From assembly GCA_964392965.1 (NCBI GenBank), contig CAYMSA010000022.1, positions 1-24,576 on the forward strand: a stretch of DNA of 24,576 bases, read 5' to 3'. Shown here piece after piece: positions 14,638 through 23,255 of the stretch; position 1 is the stretch's first letter, and every line of letters begins with the position of its first letter. The notes below the pieces were generated by a model, which had not been told where the DNA came from, made no database searches, and saw nothing but the letters and a program-made list of their open reading frames with translations. The stretch comes from CAYMSA01 sp964392965 (GTDB taxonomy: Bacteria > Actinomycetota > Coriobacteriia > Anaerosomatales > Anaerosomataceae). The translations under genes were made by a program, and so were the position numbers.

Positions 14638-17223
14638 ATGCATCTCATCATCTCAGAGAAGAACATAGCGGCGAAGCGCATCGCCGAGATCCTCGCTGTG
14701 GGAAAACCCAAGTCCGAGAAGGTCTACACGACGCCCGTCTACACGTTCCGGCGTGATGGCGAGGACTGGGTGTCGATCGGCCTCAAGGGCCACATCATGG
14801 AGATCGAGTTCGTCGAGACCACCGGCGCCGCCGAGGCACGCGGGCTCGTGGCAGGTGACGCTGAGGTGCTGCGCACCATGGTCGAGTCGGTACTCGAGGG
14901 TGACGGCCCCATCACCTCCAAGCAGTGGCGCCTCGAGACCCTCCCCGTGATCGCACGCACGGACCTCGCCAAGGTGCCCAAGGAGAAGGGCATCATCCAG
15001 TCCATCAAGAACCTCGCCAAGAAGGCCGACAAGGTCATCATCGCCACCGACTTCGACCGCGAGGGAGAGCTCATCGGCGCGGACGCCCGCGATGTCGTGG
15101 TCGCCGTGAACCCCTCCGTCCCCGTCACGCGCGTGCGCTTCTCGGCTATCACCCGCGATGAGATCGAGCGCGCGTTCGCCGAGGAGGGGCTGCTCTCCGA
15201 GGAGCTCGCGAAGGCGGGAGCGACCCGCCAGGAGATCGACCTCGTCTGGGGCGCTGTGCTCACCCGGTACCTCACGCTCGCACTGCAGCGTGTCACGCGC
15301 AAGCCCTTCGGCGACGTCCTCTCATCGGGCCGTGTGCAGACGCCCACCCTCAAGCTCATCGTGGACCGCGAGGCGGAGCGTGACGCGTTCGTACCCGAGG
15401 ACTACTGGGTGGTGCGCGCGTCGTTCGAGAAGGACGCCGAGCAGTTCAACGCCTCGCACCGCACGGAGCGCTTCGCGAATGAGGCCGAGGCCCGCGCGGC
15501 CGTCGACGCGGTTGCCGGTGCGCAGACGGGCGCGGTCGACGGCGTCAAGCGCACGGTGCGCACGGTGCAGCCGCCGGCTCCCTTCAACACGACCTCGCTC
15601 ATGGCCGCGGCCGCCTCCGAGGGTCTCTCGCCTGCGGTGACGATGCGCGTGGCCGAGTCCCTCTACATGAGCGGCTACATCTCGTACCCGCGTGTCGACA
15701 ACACCGTGTACCCGCCGAGCCTCGACCTCAAGGGGATCCTGCGGTCGCTTGCCGGAGTGCCGTTCTATCGCGAGTACGCGAACGCGCTCCTCGGCAAGGA
15801 CGCGCTCACTCCCACGCGTGGCGCCAAGGAGGCGACCGACCACCCGCCGGTGCATCCGACGGCTGCCGCCGACCCGGACAAGCTCAACGGGCAGGAGTGG
15901 AAGCTCTACAACCTCGTGGCGCGCCGCTTCATGGCCACACTCTCCGAGCCGGCGAAGATCGAGGCCACACGCGTGGACCTCTCGGTGAACGGACAGCCGT
16001 TCGTGGCGCGCGGCGACGTCATCGTCTCGCCGGGCTTCCGGGCCATCTACCCGTACGGCCAGCAGAAGGAGGGGCGCCTGCCCCTCATGTCCGAGGGCGA
16101 ACAGGTGGGCTTCCTCGGCGCCGAGATGGAAGGCAAGCAGACGCAGCCGCCGGCGCGTTACTCGCAAGGCAAGCTCATCCAGGAGATGGAGAAGCTCGGG
16201 CTCGGCACCAAGGCGACCCGTCACGACATCATCCAGACGCTCTACGACCGCAAGTACGTCCAGAACGACCCGGTGGAGCCCACGTACAAGGGCCGCACGG
16301 TCATCGAGGCCCTCGCGGCGCACGCGGCCGAGATCACCTCGGCGGACATGACGGTCACGCTCGAGAAGAAGATGGACGACGTCGCCAACGGCCGGGCGAC
16401 GCTCGAGGAGGTCGTCGACCTGTCGAGAGGTGACCTCGCGATGGTCCTCGCCGAGCTGCTGCCGCGCGTGGACGAGGTGGCCGAGAAGCTCAAGGGCGCG
16501 CTCGACGAGGACGCCAAGGTGGGGAAGTGCCCCGAGTCTGGCCACGACCTGCTCATCAAGTACTCGCCCAAGTTCCGGAGCTACTTCGTGGGCTGTGCCG
16601 GCTACCCCGAGTGCCCGGTCACATACCCGCTTCCCAAGAACGCCCGCTACCAGGCCACCGACGAGCTCTGCCCCGTCTGCGGCACGCCGCAGGTGAAGAT
16701 CCTGCAGTTCAAGAAGCGGCCCCGCACCATGTGCCTCAACCCCGACTGCTCGACGAAGAAGGGGCCCGAGATCGTGATCGCCCCCGGCGGTTGTCCGACC
16801 GGGGACGGCGGCGATCTTGTCGTCCGCTACTCGGCAGTGGGTAGCCGCTACGTCCGGTGCACCAACTACGACGAGTGCGGCGTCTCGTATCCGCTGCCGC
16901 AGCAGGGCGAGATCGAGCCCACCGGCGAGACGTGCGAGTGCGGCGCGCCGGTCGTGGTCGTGCACACGCGCAAGGGGCCGTGGAGGATCTGCATCGATCC
17001 CGACTGCCCGCACAAGCCCGAGCGCAAGACCTCGGGACGGACGGGCCGCGGCAAGAGCGGTTCGACGAGCGCCACGGGTGCCGGGAAGTCGGCTTCGGGC
17101 ACGTCGAAACGGAGTGCCAAGGGCGGGACCGCCAGCACGTCCAAGAAGAGCGCGGCCAAGGGCGGCACCGGCGGCACGCCCACAAGCAAGCCCCGGACGC
17201 GAAAGAAGTCCGAGGAGTCGTGA
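14638..17223 (+). CDS. topA: DNA topoisomerase I (type IA), archaeal-type sequence
   Basis: This 861-residue enzyme relaxes negative supercoils by cutting one strand through a tyrosine. The TOPRIM domain has Glu7 (LIISEKNIAAKRIAEIL) and ATDFDREGELIG (136-147, Asp138, Asp140). The active-site segment is GYISYPRVDNTVYP, with Tyr350 as the nucleophile. Two zinc-ribbon regions follow (about 630-795, with CAGYPECPVTYPLP, CPVCGTPQVK and CTNYDECGVSYPLP), then a Ser/Gly/Thr/Lys-rich tail. The opening, the SYPR active site and the paired ribbons resemble archaeal TopA rather than the common bacterial form, which has YMRTDS. The first ribbon starts CPES instead of CPEC. ATG 14638 has TGGAG nine bases upstream; upstream in-frame codons are not conserved-looking. 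Confidence 0.93.
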   Translation: MHLIISEKNIAAKRIAEILAVGKPKSEKVYTTPVYTFRRDGEDWVSIGLKGHIMEIEFVETTGAAEARGLVAGDAEVLRTMVESVLEGDGPITSKQWRLETLPVIARTDLAKVPKEKGIIQSIKNLAKKADKVIIATDFDREGELIGADARDVVVAVNPSVPVTRVRFSAITRDEIERAFAEEGLLSEELAKAGATRQEIDLVWGAVLTRYLTLALQRVTRKPFGDVLSSGRVQTPTLKLIVDREAERDAFVPEDYWVVRASFEKDAEQFNASHRTERFANEAEARAAVDAVAGAQTGAVDGVKRTVRTVQPPAPFNTTSLMAAAASEGLSPAVTMRVAESLYMSGYISYPRVDNTVYPPSLDLKGILRSLAGVPFYREYANALLGKDALTPTRGAKEATDHPPVHPTAAADPDKLNGQEWKLYNLVARRFMATLSEPAKIEATRVDLSVNGQPFVARGDVIVSPGFRAIYPYGQQKEGRLPLMSEGEQVGFLGAEMEGKQTQPPARYSQGKLIQEMEKLGLGTKATRHDIIQTLYDRKYVQNDPVEPTYKGRTVIEALAAHAAEITSADMTVTLEKKMDDVANGRATLEEVVDLSRGDLAMVLAELLPRVDEVAEKLKGALDEDAKVGKCPESGHDLLIKYSPKFRSYFVGCAGYPECPVTYPLPKNARYQATDELCPVCGTPQVKILQFKKRPRTMCLNPDCSTKKGPEIVIAPGGCPTGDGGDLVVRYSAVGSRYVRCTNYDECGVSYPLPQQGEIEPTGETCECGAPVVVVHTRKGPWRICIDPDCPHKPERKTSGRTGRGKSGSTSATGAGKSASGTSKRSAKGGTASTSKKSAAKGGTGGTPTSKPRTRKKSEES

Positions 17224-17235
17224 ATCCCGGCTTCG

Positions 17236-17270
17236 GGGAGGGCATGAACCCCGTGTGGTGTCGCCCTCCC
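17236..17270 (+). other. Hairpin between topA and the next gene
   Basis: GGGAGGGC (17236-17243) and GCCCTCCC (17263-17270) form a perfect 8-base stem with a 19-base loop. No T-run follows, so it is not a classic intrinsic terminator. The next gene's ribosome binding site, AAGGAG at 17272-17277, starts one base after the stem. Confidence 0.55.
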
Positions 17271-17283
17271 GAAGGAGTCTGCG

Positions 17284-17964
17284 ATGAAGATCGCGGTCGT
17301 GCAGCACACGCTCCGTCCCACGCTTGCCGACGATGCCGAGGTGCTGCTTCTCGCGGCGACGATGGCTCACGTTCAGGGCGCGACGTGGGTCGTGATCCCT
17401 GACACGTCGTCGGTCCGCAGCTCCTCGTCGCCGGGGGAACTCACGGCCGCACTTGCCCGCGGGGTGCCCGATGTGCGCGTCCTCGTCGCCTCCTGCGCTG
17501 GCGAGCCGTGGTGCCTGACACCGGATGACCCCGCCGCTCCCGGGCGAACGGTCGTCATCGCGGGCGACGCGTGCTTCACCCCGGCGGTGCTCGCAGACGT
17601 TCGGGCCGTGCGTCCCGGCGTGGTGGTGCTCGCACCGGCGTCGGAGTCCGAGCTGCAGGCCGAGGCGGCCGTCGAGTTCGGCATGGCTCTGAGCACGACG
17701 CTCGCGCCGCTTGTCATCATCGCCGAGCCGGATGGCAACGAGCTCGGCGAACCCGGGCACGACGGGTCGGCCATCATCCACCTCGGCGAGGTGCTGGCCG
17801 AGGGATTCTGTCCTGACGAGCTGCTCACAGGAGATGTCGAGGTCCCCCTCGTCCGTCTCGAGCATCGCGAAGAGCTGCCGCCGGTGCCGCACGTCCTCGC
17901 ACAACGCGTCGCTGCTCACCAGGGAGCGCGGCTCCCTGTGGACTACCCCGCCGACCCGCACTGA
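17284..17964 (+). CDS. Nitrilase-superfamily-like protein, catalytic triad apparently lost
   Basis: This 226-residue protein starts MKIAVVQHTLRPTLADDAE and has GATWVVIPD (32-40), GDACFTPAVLADVRAVRPG (94-112), and GHDGSAIIHLGEVLAEG (158-174). These line up in order with the start, Glu loop, Cys loop and C-terminal strand of carbon-nitrogen hydrolases. The usual catalytic Glu is Asp40, no clear Lys loop is seen, and the Cys region (Cys97) is atypical. It is also shorter than the usual 260-300 residues. It may be a non-catalytic relative or a diverged enzyme. AAGGAG at 17272-17277 supports ATG 17284. No function can be assigned; the family link is moderate. Confidence 0.6.
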   Translation: MKIAVVQHTLRPTLADDAEVLLLAATMAHVQGATWVVIPDTSSVRSSSSPGELTAALARGVPDVRVLVASCAGEPWCLTPDDPAAPGRTVVIAGDACFTPAVLADVRAVRPGVVVLAPASESELQAEAAVEFGMALSTTLAPLVIIAEPDGNELGEPGHDGSAIIHLGEVLAEGFCPDELLTGDVEVPLVRLEHREELPPVPHVLAQRVAAHQGARLPVDYPADPH

Positions 17965-18019
17965 GCGCGCTCGCGCTCGCGGCGTCCGCATCAGGCGGGC
18001 TCTGCGTGTACAGGGATGA

Positions 18020-18056
18020 TAGAATCTCGGGTGTCATGGCGCCCCGACCGGGGGCG
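18020..18056 (+). promoter_or_regulatory. Candidate -10 box and leader hairpin upstream of malic enzyme
   Basis: TAGAAT at 18020-18025 is a five-of-six match to the -10 consensus, but no good -35 is seen. A G/C-rich hairpin follows in the expected leader: CGCCCC (18040-18045) pairs with GGGGCG (18051-18056) around a five-base loop. There is no T-run, so its role, if any, is unclear. Confidence 0.3.
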
Positions 18057-18095
18057 TCTCTCGTACTGTCCGAATCTTCAGAAGTAGGGAGTCCG

Positions 18096-19392
<1,297 letters not shown>

Positions 19393-19393
<1 letters not shown>

Positions 19394-20232
19394 TGCTTAC
19401 CGTCGACGACATCGCGAGGGCGGTGACCGGGGCGATCGGCGATGCCGCCACGTCGCTGCGGCCCGACGTGCTCCGCGCCCTCGCGTCCGCGGCACGCGAA
19501 GAACCGTCGCTCCGGGGCCAGGAGGTCCTCGCGCAGCTCGTGGAGAATGCGGCGATCGCGTCGCGGGACCGTGTGCCGCTCTGTCAGGACACCGGGACCG
19601 TGTGGGTGTGGGTCGAGCTCGGCGCCGACGAGCACCTCGGCGGCGACCTCCAGGGGGCCGTGGACGAGGCCGTGCGCACCGCCTACCGCGGGGGCGCGCT
19701 CCGCATGAGTGTCTGCCGGGATGCGCTCTTCGATCGCGCCAACACCGGCGATAACACGCCGGCGACGGTCGAGCTCACGCTTCGCCCGGGTAGCGGGGCG
19801 ACGGTGCATGTGATGCTCAAGGGCGGCGGCTCCGACAACGCGAGTGCGCTCGCCATGCTTGACCCTTCAGCCGGAATCGAGGGTGTGAGGCGTTTCGTAC
19901 TCGAGACCGTGTCGGCGAAGGCGACGGGCGCCTGCCCGCCGCTCGTCGTGGGCGTCGGTGTCGGCGGGACGTTCGATTCGGTCGCGCGGCTCGCGAAGAA
20001 GGCGCTGCTCGTACCCCTCGGCTCACCCGCGCAGACCGCCGAGGCGGGCGAGCTCGAACGTGAGCTTCTCGGGGCGATCAACGCGCTCGGCATCGGTCCG
20101 GCGGGACTTGGCGGTCGCACGACGGCGCTGGGCGTCCGGGTGCTCACGGCTCCCTGTCACATCGCAGCGCTGCCTGTGGCCGTCAACATGGGCTGCTGTG
20201 CGGTTCGGACCGCGACGGTGGAGGTCCGCTAG
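19393..20232 (+). CDS. Class I fumarate hydratase, alpha subunit
   Basis: This 279-residue subunit carries the [4Fe-4S] site of the two-subunit class I fumarase, which interconverts fumarate and malate. Candidate iron ligands are Cys64 (VPLCQDTGTVWV), Cys181 (GACPPLVVGVGVGGTFD) and one of Cys255 (TAPCHIAALPVAVN) or Cys268/Cys269. Other matches are TGDNTPATVEL and MLKGGGSDNASALAML. The start is GTG 19393, overlapping the malic enzyme TAG by one base, which indicates coupling; an upstream in-frame codon exists only inside malic enzyme. The class is oxygen-sensitive, pointing to anaerobic life. The beta subunit lies at 20906, separated by a transporter gene. Related tartrate dehydratases share the fold, but malic enzyme next door favours fumarase. 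Confidence 0.9.
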
Positions 20233-20913
20233 GTGGCCGACCGAGCCGGAGCCGCTCCTGGCCGCTCGGACTACGCCCGGGTGCTCAAGAACCGCGACTT
20301 CCGGGCGCTGTGGCTCAGCCAGTTCGTGAGCGGCATCGGTGACTGGCTCGTCATCGGTCTGCTCATCCCGCTCGTGACGACGCTCTCGGGTGGGTCGTCG
20401 TTCGCCGTGGCCGGTATCATGATCGCCAAGATCATCCCGTCTCTGCTCTTCTCGTCGTTCATCGGCGCGTTCGTAGACCGTCTGGACCGGCGGCGCCTGA
20501 TGATCACCTGTGACGTCATCCGCGCGGTCCTCACGCTCTTCCTGCTCGTGACCAACAGCCTCGGCGTGATCTACCTCGTCGTTCTGCTCATGGAGATGGC
20601 ATCGCTCTTCTTCACGCCNNNNNNNNNNNNNNNNNNNNNNNNNNNNNNNNNNNNNNNNNNNNNNNNNNNNNNNNNNNNNNNNNNNNNNNNNNNNNNNNNN
20701 NNNNNNNNNNNNNNNNNNTCGATGGTGATCGTGGCGCCCATCGGTGACGTCCTGGCGCTCGTCTTGCGGGAAGCGGGAGGCGATCTCGCCGGGACGTGGC
20801 TGAGCGGTCCGCGTATGACGCTCATCCTCGCTTCGGCAGTCGTACTCGCTGCGGCATACTACGGGTACAGGAACCTGGAGTGGCGCTCTTCGGAAAGGCA
20901 TGTTCATGAGTGA
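20233..20913 (+). CDS. Major facilitator superfamily transporter, central part missing in an assembly gap
   Basis: The left part (129 residues) contains NRDFRALWLSQFVSGIGDWL, about three to four membrane helices and motif A (GAFVDRLDRRRL), as in the drug/siderophore exporter-like MFS group. After 100 N's come the last 65 residues, with one clear helix (MTLILASAVVLAAAYYGYR). MFS proteins have about 400 residues and 12 helices, so several hundred bases are missing. The in-frame reading across the gap is chance. GTG 20233 has GGAGG eight bases upstream (20220-20224). It begins directly after the fumarase alpha stop and overlaps fumarase beta by eight bases. The substrate is unknown; a dicarboxylate would fit the context, but nothing in the sequence shows it. 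Confidence 0.82.
   Translation: MADRAGAAPGRSDYARVLKNRDFRALWLSQFVSGIGDWLVIGLLIPLVTTLSGGSSFAVAGIMIAKIIPSLLFSSFIGAFVDRLDRRRLMITCDVIRAVLTLFLLVTNSLGVIYLVVLLMEMASLFFTXXXXXXXXXXXXXXXXXXXXXXXXXXXXXXXXXXSMVIVAPIGDVLALVLREAGGDLAGTWLSGPRMTLILASAVVLAAAYYGYRNLEWRSSERHVHE
20619..20718. other. Scaffold gap, 100 N, hiding real sequence
   Basis: The flanks share no overlap. They encode an early and a late part of one MFS transporter, so the true gap is probably around 600 bases; the 100 N's are a placeholder. Confidence 0.85.
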
Positions 20914-21484
20914 GACGAAGACGGTGCGGCTGCCCGATGAGGCCGATGTGTTGCGGAGTCTTCCCGCGGGCACGCAGGTCCTGCTGAGCGGCCCCGTGTT
21001 CACCGCCCGGGACGCGACGCACGTCCGGATCGCCGCCGAGCTCGAGCGGGACGGCGTGTTGCCCCACGGCCTTGCGGGCGCCGTCCTCTTCTATGCTGGC
21101 CCCACGCCGCCTGCGGCCGGCCGGCCGGTCGGCTCGGTCGGACCCACGACCGCGAAGCGCATGGACGCATGGACGCCCGCGCTTCTCGAGGCGGGTATCG
21201 TCGCTACCATCGGCAAGGGCGTGCGCTCCGAAGACGTGCGCCGTGCGTGCGAGCGCACGGGCTCGGTCTACCTCGCGGCCGTCGGTGGCGCTGCGGCGCT
21301 TCTCGGCACGCACGTGCTCCGCGCCGAGACGGTCGCCTACGCCGAGCTCGGCACGGAGGCGCTCGTGCGTATGGAGCTCGACCGCTTCCCCGTGTGGGTC
21401 GCCATCGACGCGAATGGAACCGACATCTACACGCAGGCGCGTGCTGAGTGGGCCGACGACCAGCCCGCGGAGGGGGAGCGATGA
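20906..21484 (+). CDS. Class I fumarate hydratase, beta subunit
   Basis: This 192-residue subunit pairs with the alpha subunit at 19393 to form active fumarase. Family motifs in order are LLSGPVFTARDATHVR, FYAGPTPPAAGRPVGSVGPT, AKRMDAWTPALLEAG with IGKG after it, YLAAVGGAAALLGT, and ELGTEALVRMELDRFPVWVA. ATG 20906 is chosen over ATG 20900 because GGAAAGG at 20892-20898 is seven bases upstream of it. The gene overlaps both neighbours (the transporter by eight bases, tmk by four), so it is surely cotranscribed. Beta subunits of tartrate dehydratase look similar; fumarase is favoured by context. Confidence 0.92.
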   Translation: MSETKTVRLPDEADVLRSLPAGTQVLLSGPVFTARDATHVRIAAELERDGVLPHGLAGAVLFYAGPTPPAAGRPVGSVGPTTAKRMDAWTPALLEAGIVATIGKGVRSEDVRRACERTGSVYLAAVGGAAALLGTHVLRAETVAYAELGTEALVRMELDRFPVWVAIDANGTDIYTQARAEWADDQPAEGER

Positions 21485-22128
21485 GCGGCCTCTTCATCAC
21501 GTTCGAGGGCTGCGATGGCTCCGGTAAGTCGACGCAGATCGCGCTTCTGGCTGAGCGCCTCGGCGCTCTCGGGCTGGACGTCCGCCTGTTCCGCGAGCCC
21601 GGTGGGCCGCTTCCAGGCGGGGTGGGGGAGCGCATCCGCGACGTGCTGCTCGACCCGGCGCTCGATGACATGGACCCGCTCGCCGAGCTCCTTCTCTACG
21701 AGGCAGCACGCGCCGAGCTCGTCGCGCATCACTATCGCCCCGCGCTCGCGGCGGGCGCGGTCGTACTCGGCGACCGGTATGTGGACTCGACGACCGCCTA
21801 TCAGGGCTACGGGAGAGGCGTGCTGCCGATCGAGGACATCGTGGCGCTCAACCGGCTCGCCACCGGCGGGCTCGTCCCGGACGTCACCCTCCTCCTCGAT
21901 GTGGATGCCGCCGACGGCCTCACGCAGGCGACCCGCGAGGGCGCCGATCGCCTCGAGCGCGCCGGTTCGGCGTTTCACGAGCGCGTGCGTGTCGGCTATC
22001 TCGCCATCGCAGCCGCCGATCCCGGCCGGGTGAAGGTCGTCCCGCGCGGGCCGGTCGCCGAGGTGGCGGCGGCCGTGTGGGCGCACGTGGCGCCACTCGT
22101 CGGGCACCTGGCGGGGGACGACGCATGA
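21481..22128 (+). CDS. tmk: Thymidylate kinase
   Basis: This 215-residue kinase phosphorylates dTMP to dTDP. It has the P-loop FEGCDGSGKST (ending at residue 18), the dTMP-binding REPGG (38-42), the DRY motif with VDSTTAYQGYGRG (Asp98, Arg99) and a lid region TREGADRLERAG. The stretch after REPGG (PLPGGVGERIR) is slightly longer than the usual TxxGExIR. Length is normal. ATG 21481 has GGAGGGGGAG immediately upstream and overlaps the fumarase beta stop. The gene is followed by holB with an ATGA overlap, a common pairing in Gram-positive genomes. Confidence 0.96.
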   Translation: MSGLFITFEGCDGSGKSTQIALLAERLGALGLDVRLFREPGGPLPGGVGERIRDVLLDPALDDMDPLAELLLYEAARAELVAHHYRPALAAGAVVLGDRYVDSTTAYQGYGRGVLPIEDIVALNRLATGGLVPDVTLLLDVDAADGLTQATREGADRLERAGSAFHERVRVGYLAIAAADPGRVKVVPRGPVAEVAAAVWAHVAPLVGHLAGDDA

Positions 22129-23255
22129 GTCCGGTGCTCGACGACCTCATCGGCCAGCGCCGTGTGGCGGCGCACCTGCGCAAGGCCGTGGACGCGGGCA
22201 CCGTCGCCCACGCGTATCTCTTCCTCGGCCCGGTGGGCGCGGGGAAGAAGACGGCCGCCCGGGGCCTCGCGAGCGCACTGCTGTGTGGCACAGGCGGGTG
22301 TGGCGCCTGTGAAGCGTGTCGGCGTGTGCGCAACGGCTCGCATCCGGATTTCCACGTCCTGCGCCCCGGCGGGGTGGCCGGTTACGTGATCGACCAGATC
22401 CGCGAGGTCACGCGGGACATCAACCTCAAGCCGGTGGAGGGCGCCTGGAAAGTGTACGTCCTCGAGGATGCGGGACGTCTGCAAGGCGCTCCGGCCAACG
22501 CGTTCCTCAAGACGCTCGAGGAGCCGCCCGCAGGGGTGGTAGTCGTGCTTCTTGCCGACGACTACGAGGACGTCCTCCCCACGATCGCGTCGCGCTGTCA
22601 GGTCGTGCGCTTCGCGGCGATACCGGAGTCGGTGGCACTCGGACTCCTCGTCGAGCGCACCGGGGCCAGTGCCGCCGAGGCCCGCGTCGCCCTTGCCGCG
22701 ACGAGCGGCGTCGCGCCACGCGCAGTGGAGTTCCTGCGCTCGGCACACCGGCAGAGTGCACGGCGCGCTGTCCTCGGCACGTTGAAGCGTCTGCCGGTCA
22801 TGGACGGCCACGATGTGCTCCAGGCCGCCAAGGAGCTGTTGCTCCAGGTGCGGGCACCTGCCGAGGATCTGAAGGCCCTTCAGGCGCAGGAGACGGAGGA
22901 CGTCCGGGAGTTCCTCTCCAAAGGTGCCATCGCCGAGGTCGAGAAGCGGCACAAACGCGAGCTTACGGCACGGGAGCGCGAGGGCGTCACGGAGCTGCTC
23001 GGCGTGACGGAGAGCTGGCTGCGCGACTGTCTCGTGATCGCTCAGCGCCTCGATGAGCTCATCGTCAACGATGACGTGGCCGACGCCACCGCCGAGATCG
23101 CGCTCAGAGTCGCGCCGGCTGCCGTCTTGCGGGCACTTGAAGGCGTTCGGACCGCTCGTGCGCGCATAGCCTATAATGTGAACCCCCAGCTGGCCGTCGA
23201 GGCCATGCTGTTCGATATACAGGAGGTACTACGATGCCCACAGTCGTGGGAGTGA
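22125..23255 (+). CDS. holB: DNA polymerase III delta' subunit (clamp loader)
   Basis: This 376-residue AAA+ protein is a subunit of the sliding-clamp loader. It has a Walker A GPVGAGKKT (35-43), a four-cysteine zinc module (Cys54, Cys59, Cys62, Cys65), a Walker B-like VYVLEDAGRLQ followed by ANAFLKTLEEPP, and the SRC motif (IASRCQVVRF). E. coli delta' has lost its ATP site, but this protein keeps a P-loop lysine, as many Gram-positive ones do. A DnaX subunit is a possible confusion, but length and the neighbours tmk and ricT favour delta'. The ATG overlaps the tmk stop; its own end overlaps ricT by 22 bases. Confidence 0.93.
   Translation: MSPVLDDLIGQRRVAAHLRKAVDAGTVAHAYLFLGPVGAGKKTAARGLASALLCGTGGCGACEACRRVRNGSHPDFHVLRPGGVAGYVIDQIREVTRDINLKPVEGAWKVYVLEDAGRLQGAPANAFLKTLEEPPAGVVVVLLADDYEDVLPTIASRCQVVRFAAIPESVALGLLVERTGASAAEARVALAATSGVAPRAVEFLRSAHRQSARRAVLGTLKRLPVMDGHDVLQAAKELLLQVRAPAEDLKALQAQETEDVREFLSKGAIAEVEKRHKRELTAREREGVTELLGVTESWLRDCLVIAQRLDELIVNDDVADATAEIALRVAPAAVLRALEGVRTARARIAYNVNPQLAVEAMLFDIQEVLRCPQSWE

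Noticed and set aside
15322..17991. 889-codon open frame on the minus strand, antisense to topA and the nitrilase-like gene
   Set aside because: Open antisense frames are expected in GC-rich genes. The translation is low-complexity Arg/His/Leu-rich with no family motif, while the plus strand encodes a complete topoisomerase.
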